Source of the DNA: Candidatus Methanoperedens sp.
GTDB taxonomy: Archaea > Halobacteriota > Methanosarcinia > Methanosarcinales > Methanoperedenaceae
Direction: 5' to 3'
DNA: 11,162 nt
NCBI GenBank assembly: GCA_026552835.1
Contig: JAPMTY010000036.1
Location: 1 to 11,162, forward strand
Program-made: the position numbers and the translations under genes
Notes under the pieces: model-generated
Database searches by the model: none
Told to the model about the DNA's origin: nothing
The model's input: the letters and a program-made list of their open reading frames with translations, nothing else
Shown here: positions 6,647-11,162 of the stretch, in pieces
Layout of the letters: every line of letters begins with the position of its first letter
Numbering within the stretch: the first letter of the stretch is position 1

Positions 6647-7657
6647 ATGAATTCCCACCTGCAATGCGCAAGAACCATGATTGATGCGCTGGAGACCGAC
6701 CCCGATACTCAAGCCTCCATGCTCAGAGCTTTCGCGCGCAGGCTCGAACTTTTCGGAAGCAATATTCTTTTGTTCAATGAACCTTTTACGCCGGTTTCCC
6801 TGACAGGCACACGCTGCGCACTTTCCTGCAAACACTGCAACTCGCATTACCTGCGCCACATGCTTGACGGTTCCAGGGGAAAATTGGAGGCCGAAGCTGC
6901 AAAATTAGCCGGTAAGGGCGCAAAAGGAATATTGCTAAGCGGGGGAAGCGCTAAGGATGGAAGTGTTCCTACCTATGAGCAGTCGGACGTTATCCAAAAA
7001 ATCAAGCGCGATACGAAACTCAAAATCAGCGCGCATACAGGCATTGTGAACGTCTCGCAGGCGCAAATGCTTTCGGAATACCTTGATATGGCGCTCGTTG
7101 ACATTCTTGGCGATGATGAAACCATTCACGATATCCTTGGCATCGATGCATGCGTACAGGATTACGAGGAAACACTGCGGCATCTCTCCTCTCTCGGAAT
7201 TCCGCTTGCCCCGCATATCATTGTTGGACTGCATAACGGTCAGTTGAAAGGGGAATTCAAAGCTCTTGAAATTGTCAAAAAATTCAATCCCGTGACTGTG
7301 GTGATTGTTGTATTTATCCCCACAAAAGGAACCGCTATGGAAGGCGTCCCCCCTCCTAAAATCGAGGATGTGGTGAGAGTTATTACAACCGCTCGTGAGA
7401 TGTTTGACGTGCCGCTTTCATTAAGCTGCGTGCGCCCGGGCGGGCGTTACCGCTCGGAGCTTGACAAATACGCAATCCTGGGCGGGATTGACAGGATAGC
7501 CGTGCCTTCAAGAAGCGCCCTTGTGACAGCCGGAGAACTCGGATTGAATATCATAGAAATCCCGAAAATGTGCTGTTCTTACGGCGTGACATGTTTATCA
7601 AACCAAGGGGTTCTGAAAGAACCCCTATACGTCCTAAAGGGGCGTAACCGTTTATGA
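6647..7657 (+). CDS. Radical SAM protein, biotin-synthase-like (COG1856/LipS-like)
   Basis: The 336-residue protein has the radical SAM cluster motif C57-x3-C61-x2-C64 in SLTGTRCALSCKHC, followed by a glycine-rich SAM motif (LLSGGS, 96-101). Strands such as LKISAHTGIV, ALVDILGDDETIHDI, APHIIVGLHNGQLKGEFKALE and VFIPTKGTAMEGVPPP are typical of the archaeal family of uncharacterised biotin synthase homologues. Part of that wider group acts in sulfur insertion (the LipS1/LipS2 lipoyl synthases), so sulfur or cofactor chemistry is possible but unproven. A C-terminal C309-C310-x5-C316 group could bind an auxiliary cluster. The first 45 residues form a helical extension. ATG 6647 has no Shine-Dalgarno and is probably near-leaderless. 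The stop overlaps the next gene by ATGA, which points to a joint function with it. Confidence 0.85.
   Translation: MNSHLQCARTMIDALETDPDTQASMLRAFARRLELFGSNILLFNEPFTPVSLTGTRCALSCKHCNSHYLRHMLDGSRGKLEAEAAKLAGKGAKGILLSGGSAKDGSVPTYEQSDVIQKIKRDTKLKISAHTGIVNVSQAQMLSEYLDMALVDILGDDETIHDILGIDACVQDYEETLRHLSSLGIPLAPHIIVGLHNGQLKGEFKALEIVKKFNPVTVVIVVFIPTKGTAMEGVPPPKIEDVVRVITTAREMFDVPLSLSCVRPGGRYRSELDKYAILGGIDRIAVPSRSALVTAGELGLNIIEIPKMCCSYGVTCLSNQGVLKEPLYVLKGRNRL
7607..7642 (+). promoter_or_regulatory. Possible alternative RNA hairpins at the radical SAM/M23-like junction
   Basis: A perfect 8-bp stem with a GAA loop (GGGGTTCT 7607-7614, AGAACCCC 7618-7625) lies in the last codons of the radical SAM gene. 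Its 3' arm CCCCT (7622-7626) can instead pair with AGGGG (7638-7642), the only Shine-Dalgarno-like stretch before the next start at 7654. The two pairings are mutually exclusive, so ribosomes passing through could expose or hide the site. The pairing potential is visible; any regulatory role is inference. Confidence 0.4.
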
Positions 7658-8475
7658 AAAAGATTGCAAGCCATGATGATATCGAAATTTTTGCGCCTGA
7701 TGAGTCAAGATTCTCCTTCCTGAAAAGTCCTTATGCAGCCCATAAAACCAAAAGCGCAGTGGACATTTATTACGGGAGTTTTGGCAGCGAAGCGCTTTCG
7801 CCTGTTGACGGGGAAATAATCGATGTCAGGAGTTTTGATACGCCAACCCCGTTTAAGGATATTGATTCCAGGGAATATCTAATCGCCATACGTCAGGGGA
7901 AATATGTCATTAAAATAATCCATATAAAACCCGAAGTTTCAATTGGAGAAACCATATCGAAAGGCGACTTTCTCGGGACATTTATCAAAAACGGCTATTT
8001 CATTTTCTGGAACGACCCTGTGATGCATGTTGAAGTCAGGAAACCCTGGGATTATCTTCGAGCATCGAACAACCTCCACCTTTTGCCTGATATCGAATGG
8101 GCGGCGCTCCCTGAAGGCAAAACCCTTGAACTTGATTGCCGGGTAAAAGAAGTTAATAAGAAATACACGCTCCTCAGCGCGCCTTACACCACCTGCGGCA
8201 ATGTGAGGGGATTTGCAATAGATGGCGGCTTTCTTGACGGTTTTATCAGCTCAACCGGCGACGGCGGCTTTTTTGGAACTGTTAAACAACAGGGTTTTTT
8301 CCATCCTGAATTATCTAAGATTGAAATTTCAAAGGACGATGCCGAAATAAAATGCTCTGGCCTTGCTTTTTGCCTGTCTTTAAAAGAACCGGGAATCAAA
8401 GTAATCCCAAAAAAATACGGCGATAAACCTATATCCTTGGGCGATAAAATCCATGTAAAGCTTGCTTTCTATTGA
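7654..8475 (+). CDS. Degenerate M23/duplicated-hybrid-motif protein coupled to radical SAM gene
   Basis: No signal peptide or membrane segment is visible, so the 273-residue protein is probably cytoplasmic. Residues about 25-131 look like the beta-rich M23/LytM (lipoyl-like) fold: H30 and D37 in HKTKSAVDIYYG, LSPVDGEIIDV (48-58), IIHIKPEVSIGETISKGDFLG (88-108) and MHVEVRKP (124-131). In true M23 metallopeptidases the last part is HxHxEVR; here the first His is Val (V123), though D37, H90 and H125 remain, so zinc binding is doubtful. The remainder (about 140-273) is a separate beta-rich domain with Gly-rich stretches (FAIDGGFLDGFI, STGDGGFFG) that I do not recognise. The gene starts inside the radical SAM stop (ATGA). 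Most methanogens lack peptidoglycan, so a carrier or scaffold role for its partner is more likely than cell-wall cleavage. This is inference. Confidence 0.7.
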   Translation: MKKIASHDDIEIFAPDESRFSFLKSPYAAHKTKSAVDIYYGSFGSEALSPVDGEIIDVRSFDTPTPFKDIDSREYLIAIRQGKYVIKIIHIKPEVSIGETISKGDFLGTFIKNGYFIFWNDPVMHVEVRKPWDYLRASNNLHLLPDIEWAALPEGKTLELDCRVKEVNKKYTLLSAPYTTCGNVRGFAIDGGFLDGFISSTGDGGFFGTVKQQGFFHPELSKIEISKDDAEIKCSGLAFCLSLKEPGIKVIPKKYGDKPISLGDKIHVKLAFY

Positions 8476-8945
8476 CCATCCTTGCGCAGCCTGACTCGCA
8501 AAATATCAGCCGCGCTGCTTAAATCAGCTTCATAAAGGTCTTTTATCTTTGAGCTGTAAAGATAAGCGTATATTTTCCTTATATCATCCTCTATCCTTTC
8601 CCTGGTGGCTGGATTTTCAGGCGACAGGATCGTATAAAAATCATCCTGGTGTGTTATTACGAAATATCTTAAATCTTCTGCTTTTTTCATTTCAGGTAAT
8701 AGCCGCAGGGCTCTTATAATCGGGGGACCTCTGGTTTTGCGCTGCTTCGGGCCGTCATGGAGATACAGCCCGAATAACGAATCACCTGTTTTTAAAATTG
8801 CGGTCAGAGTCATTGCCCCTGCCCCACTGCATACCTCTACCTTTTCGCCTATAACCGAATAACCCATCTCGGCTAATTGTTTCCTGGCGAATTGCAAGAG
8901 GGAGAGTTCATATTCCCGCTCAGGCATGCCCCAGTAATCTGTCAT
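8469..8945 (-). CDS. Conserved-looking hypothetical protein, 158 residues
   Basis: I do not recognise this family. The protein begins MTDYWGMPEREYELSLLQFA and appears soluble, with an alternating helix/strand pattern: an amphipathic N-terminal helix (about 8-30), strands around SVIGEKVEV and LTAILKTGDSLFGLYLHDGP, a basic KQRKTRGPP loop, a strand YFVITHQDDFYTIL, and charged C-terminal helices. I chose ATG 8945-8943 over the in-frame TTG nine bases upstream because a TATA element (8970-8977, minus) is centred about 28 bp before this ATG, as expected for a leaderless mRNA. There is no Shine-Dalgarno. The gene converges with the M23-like gene, overlapping by 7 bp, and diverges from the PGF-CTERM gene. 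Composition and codon use look native. Its single Cys (in EVCSGAGA) is not part of a cluster motif. Confidence 0.72.
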   Translation of the reverse strand: MTDYWGMPEREYELSLLQFARKQLAEMGYSVIGEKVEVCSGAGAMTLTAILKTGDSLFGLYLHDGPKQRKTRGPPIIRALRLLPEMKKAEDLRYFVITHQDDFYTILSPENPATRERIEDDIRKIYAYLYSSKIKDLYEADLSSAADILRVRLRKDGQ

Positions 8946-8966
8946 TAGTAGCAAGCAGGTTAGGAT

Positions 8967-8980
8967 CGATATTTATAGGT
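8967..8980 (-). promoter_or_regulatory. TATA element of the 158-residue gene (leaderless)
   Basis: On the minus strand AGAAACC is followed by TATAAATA (8977-8970). This fits an archaeal BRE plus TATA box. The distance to ATG 8945 is about 28 bp, predicting transcription start at or next to the start codon. Confidence 0.6.
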
Positions 8981-9002
8981 TTCTTCAAAATGAATTGGAA
9001 AA

Positions 9003-9038
9003 GTATATGTAACAATTATTATAATTTAGGTATGGAGG
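9003..9038 (+). promoter_or_regulatory. Promoter and Shine-Dalgarno of the PGF-CTERM gene
   Basis: A TATA-like TATATG (9004-9009) lies about 25 bp before the expected start site near 9030. GGAGG (9034-9038) then lies 8 nt before ATG 9047. This selects ATG 9047 and its clean signal peptide over the in-frame ATG at 8990, whose extra 19 residues have no ribosome site and would sit upstream of the signal sequence. Confidence 0.6.
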
Positions 9039-9046
9039 TATTATCG

Positions 9047-9772
9047 ATGAAAACATTTAAACTCTTATTTGTAAATTTGTTAATTCTTGTGATCCTGGCA
9101 AGCCCAGCACTGTCACAAACAAATGATACAACAAACCAAACAACAACAGCTACAGTAACTGCTACAACAACAGCTACAACAGTTCCCACGACGGTAGCGA
9201 CTACCGTTGCGGTTACAGCAACTGCTGCTCCAACGACAGGAAAATTCCGCGTAGGTCCGTCAGTTACGCTAAGACCGGTAACCGATGTGATAGATACCAA
9301 CCAGGACGGAATTGTGGAATTGTTTATGAATAATCCATCGTTAAACGATGTTACGCTTAATGTGGACGCACGTATCAGTGTACCCAGCGGCATACATGTT
9401 TACGGCCAGAGTTTCGGAGAGGCGGCAGGTGCCGGAGTGGTAGCCGGTACGTTCAGTGTCCCGCCGGGCACGTCAAGGACTATAATAGTAGTTATAAAAG
9501 CAGATAGTTCAGCAAGACTCGGCTCTCATACCCTGCAGTTCACAGGATTGTACTGGCCGGACGATAACAAAGATGCTTTCCAGCCTTTGAGTCTTACATA
9601 CCCTGTAACTGTCAATGCAGCGTCAAAGAATCCAACGAGTCCGGACATTGCAAATCCCAGCGCTGTTCCAACAGGAGCAGAGACGCCCAAGGTACAAATA
9701 CCCGGATTCGGCGTTTTACTGGCTATATTTGGTGTATTTGCAATTGCACGCCTGCTTTCAAGAAAAGTTTAG
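9047..9772 (+). CDS. Exported Thr-rich surface protein with PGF-CTERM sorting signal
   Basis: The 241-residue protein begins with a Sec signal peptide (MKTFK, hydrophobic core, likely cut after ALSQ or nearby, about residue 24). A low-complexity Thr/Ala/Val stalk follows (about 28-64), probably O-glycosylated as in other archaeal surface proteins. Residues about 66-192 form a beta-sandwich-like domain with a conserved GSHTLQFTGLYW and SVPPGTSRTIIVVIKAD, resembling archaeal S-layer-associated Ig-like/NEW3-like domains. A Pro/Ser/Thr linker then leads to IPGFGVLLAIFGVF (218-231) and a basic tail RLLSRKV. PGF, one hydrophobic helix and a short basic tail are the archaeosortase ArtA recognition signal, so the protein is probably processed and lipid-anchored outside the cell. 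The next gene also encodes an exported protein with a similar beta-sandwich domain. The ligand is unknown. Confidence 0.88.
   Translation: MKTFKLLFVNLLILVILASPALSQTNDTTNQTTTATVTATTTATTVPTTVATTVAVTATAAPTTGKFRVGPSVTLRPVTDVIDTNQDGIVELFMNNPSLNDVTLNVDARISVPSGIHVYGQSFGEAAGAGVVAGTFSVPPGTSRTIIVVIKADSSARLGSHTLQFTGLYWPDDNKDAFQPLSLTYPVTVNAASKNPTSPDIANPSAVPTGAETPKVQIPGFGVLLAIFGVFAIARLLSRKV
9140..9178 (+). repeat. Direct repeat in the Thr-rich stalk
   Basis: The 15-base string ACAACAACAGCTACA occurs exactly at 9140-9154 and 9164-9178, a period of 24 bases or 8 codons. It encodes TTTAT-type repeats, so the stalk length can probably vary by slippage or recombination in whole codons. Confidence 0.7.
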
Positions 9773-9877
9773 ATATCGAGACCAAAAATAAATTCGGGCT
9801 GAATACGTTATTAGCTTGCTTAATATGGTAGAAAGGAGGCGTGAACAGTTATGATTGCACGCCTGCTTTCAGGAAAA
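9743..9877 (+). repeat. 24-bp direct repeat from the 3' end of the PGF-CTERM gene
   Basis: The copy at 9743-9766 encodes IARLLSRK at the end of the PGF-CTERM protein. The copy at 9854-9877 differs at one base (A to G) and lies 111 bp downstream, just before the next gene. The intervening 9773-9853 has no gene and no clear terminator. Confidence 0.8.
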
Positions 9878-9886
9878 AAACAATGA
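9852..9886 (+). CDS. Possible 11-codon leader ORF coupled to the membrane protein gene
   Basis: ATG 9852 opens MIARLLSGKKQ and stops at TGA 9884-9886, overlapping the next start by ATGA. AGGAGG (9834-9839) lies 12 nt upstream, a long but usable spacing. The peptide copies the basic tail of the preceding PGF-CTERM protein. It may be a translated coupler, or simply a recombination relic that happens to be open. A GTG at 9841 is also in frame with the main gene but only one base from the ribosome site. Confidence 0.35.
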
Positions 9887-11162
9887 AGAAAATAATTTTA
9901 TTTTTTTTAATATTCATATTATTGGTTAATAATGCTTCAGCCTATACATTTACCAATATCGGAAGAAATTTTAAGATAGATTACCCGACAGGCTGGACTT
10001 ACACTGAAGAGCCTGACGGTTCTGACCAGACTTTTACCAGCCAGACCGGGCGTGCATGGGTAAGAGTTGCTGTTGTGTCCTCCGATGGGATGATTCTTGA
10101 TGATATAGTAGGTGAAAGAATAAGATATCTCAACGGTTTGGGCATTTACCCCTTCAGTGAAAACTATGTAACAATCAACGGCGTGACTGACAAAGTCAAA
10201 GAATTGATGTTTTACGAAGATTATCAACAGAAAGAATATAAAGAAAGACAAATTCTCGCGCTTTCCGGGGATAAATATTATATTATAACGGCTGGTTCGG
10301 CGACAACCGATTTTGTATTTTATTCTGAGGACTTTGATCACATTATCAATTCGTTTAGTATCATACAATCTTCTATTGCCACCACCACAACCACAGGCGC
10401 AATTTCTACACCAACGCCAGAGGAAACAGACGAGATATTGTCCTCAGACGTTGCAAGCATCGCTCTTCACAGGGAGAAAACCAGTGTAGATGTTGGAGAA
10501 GAGGTTCTATTAAAACTGTCAATTGTCAATTATATTTCAAACCGCGAGCCTATGGAAGTTCAGCTAATTCTGGCACCTCCTTCGGGAATGTCCATTACTT
10601 CAACTGAATTTACCCAGAGCACCACCGGGCAATCTACTTCAAATTACACGCTTAACCCCGGCCAGAACAGAGATATTGAAATAAGATTAAAAGCCAATGA
10701 AATAGGCAATTTTAATGTGGAAGGAAGGGTGGTATATTATTTCGGGGATAATAAAACATCTGCTGTGATAAAAACATTTAAAAAGCCTATAACTGTAAAA
10801 TCTGCGGGAGTGATACCTGTTGGGACGACAACCACACCGTCGGAACCATCAGATGGCTCGAATGCTATTATTGGTATTATAGCCATCATTGCAATCATTT
10901 TTACCGTCTATGTAATTTTTAATAAAATATCTAAGACATTTAAAAATAAATTAACAAAAGGCAAACCCTCAACCGAAGTTCATGCGGCAGATGTCGAAAT
11001 TCCACAGCCTCCTGATATTGAGGAAGAGCCGGCAAGATTTGAGCCAAAGATAAAAAAAGAATCGGCGTTTGAAGCTGAAAAAAGAAAACAGCATAGTATT
11101 TTGCCGCCTGAAGATCTTGATATCGACACAAGGAATTACCTGGGTTCAGGGGTCAATACCGC
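9883..11162 (+). CDS. Type I membrane protein: PsbP-like + Ig-like ectodomain, cytoplasmic tail (3' end cut)
   Basis: From ATG 9883 the frame stays open for 426 codons to the window end. Residues 1-20 are a signal peptide (MKKII, hydrophobic core, NASA before Y21). Residues about 21-165 resemble the PsbP/MOG1-like fold (FKIDYPTGWTY near the start, DHIINSFSII at the end). A Thr/Pro linker (about 167-185) follows, then a beta-sandwich (about 187-305; SVDVGEEVLLKLSIVN, LNPGQNRDIEIRLKA), a second Thr/Pro linker, one membrane helix (about 328-346, rich in Ile) and a charged tail (about 347-426). The last residues, RNYLGSGVNT, could begin a Gly-rich nucleotide loop of a kinase-like domain, but too little is present to decide. 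A weak AGGA lies 8 nt before the ATG. It follows the PGF-CTERM gene by 110 bp. It looks like a receptor or sensor; the ligand is unknown. Confidence 0.8.
   Translation, partial: MKKIILFFLIFILLVNNASAYTFTNIGRNFKIDYPTGWTYTEEPDGSDQTFTSQTGRAWVRVAVVSSDGMILDDIVGERIRYLNGLGIYPFSENYVTINGVTDKVKELMFYEDYQQKEYKERQILALSGDKYYIITAGSATTDFVFYSEDFDHIINSFSIIQSSIATTTTTGAISTPTPEETDEILSSDVASIALHREKTSVDVGEEVLLKLSIVNYISNREPMEVQLILAPPSGMSITSTEFTQSTTGQSTSNYTLNPGQNRDIEIRLKANEIGNFNVEGRVVYYFGDNKTSAVIKTFKKPITVKSAGVIPVGTTTTPSEPSDGSNAIIGIIAIIAIIFTVYVIFNKISKTFKNKLTKGKPSTEVHAADVEIPQPPDIEEEPARFEPKIKKESAFEAEKRKQHSILPPEDLDIDTRNYLGSGVNT

Noticed and set aside
7654..8475. Active cell-wall endopeptidase of family M23
   Set aside because: The HxH zinc motif is broken, no export signal is visible, and the inferred host group generally lacks peptidoglycan.
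8946..8954. TTG 8954 as start of the 158-residue gene
   Set aside because: A TATA box 28 bp from ATG 8945 predicts a leaderless mRNA beginning near that ATG; the TTG has no Shine-Dalgarno.
8990..9046. ATG at 8990 as start of the PGF-CTERM protein
   Set aside because: The added 19 residues precede a clean signal peptide, have no ribosome site, and overlap the promoter; ATG 9047 has GGAGG at 8-nt spacing.
9140..9235. Possible CRISPR-like or tandem-repeat array
   Set aside because: The repeat is short, in frame and encodes a Thr-rich stalk; there are no regular spacers.
9019..9393. Val-rich open frame on the minus strand
   Set aside because: It is the antisense of the Thr-codon-rich stalk; repetitive ACA/GCT codons avoid stops on the other strand. 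No ribosome site.
9841..9882. GTG 9841 as an upstream start of the membrane protein
   Set aside because: GGAGG ends one base before the GTG, too close for initiation, and the extension would put charged and polar residues ahead of the signal peptide.
9937..10368. 143-residue open frame on the minus strand
   Set aside because: It is antisense to the membrane protein gene, whose frame has a signal peptide and recognisable domain pattern across the same bases.

Overview
The window looks like chromosomal DNA of a methanogenic or methane-oxidising euryarchaeon, most likely Methanosarcinales and possibly close to Ca. Methanoperedens. The basis is an archaeal aIF2-gamma GTPase, the coenzyme F420 gene cofE, a PGF-CTERM (archaeosortase) surface protein, a K+-independent membrane pyrophosphatase, TATA-box promoters with leaderless or short-leader starts, and several TTG starts behind GGAGG-type Shine-Dalgarno sites. 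The lineage is inferred from gene content and protein style; no marker tree was possible.

Layout. At 1-2423 all genes are on the minus strand: a GNAT acetyltransferase with a C-terminal four-cysteine motif, a 35-residue protein (1690-1797), the TTG-started aIF2-gamma gene, and a PIN-domain protein that overlaps aIF2-gamma by ATGA and runs off the left edge. At 2526-3710 an HD-domain (SAMHD1-like) phosphohydrolase is on the plus strand and overlaps the 3' end of cofE (minus, 3691-4449) by 20 bp. Next on the minus strand is hppA (4515-6572), which ends in a strong hairpin/T-tract terminator that includes its stop codon. A short divergent promoter (6573-6646) with one shared TATA element and a perfect palindrome separates hppA from a plus-strand pair: a biotin-synthase-like radical SAM protein, translationally coupled by ATGA to a degenerate M23/lipoyl-like protein. 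The pair converges (7 bp overlap) on an unrecognised 158-residue gene that appears leaderless. The right end (9047-11162, plus) encodes two exported proteins: a Thr-rich-stalk PGF-CTERM protein, and a type I membrane protein with a PsbP-like domain, an Ig-like domain, one membrane helix and a charged cytoplasmic part that runs off the right edge. The latter's frame, open from 9883 to the window end, has no stop in the window.

How the parts relate. The left block serves translation initiation and RNA metabolism. cofE makes the polyglutamyl tail of the main methanogen hydride carrier. HppA recovers energy from pyrophosphate as a proton gradient. The HD protein probably acts on nucleotides. The least understood parts are the radical SAM/M23-like pair, with a possible RNA switch at its junction, and the two-gene surface cluster, where a 24-bp duplicated tail of the first gene forms a small leader ORF coupled to the second. 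No RNA gene, CRISPR array or insertion sequence was seen. No gap without a gene exceeds 300 bases.
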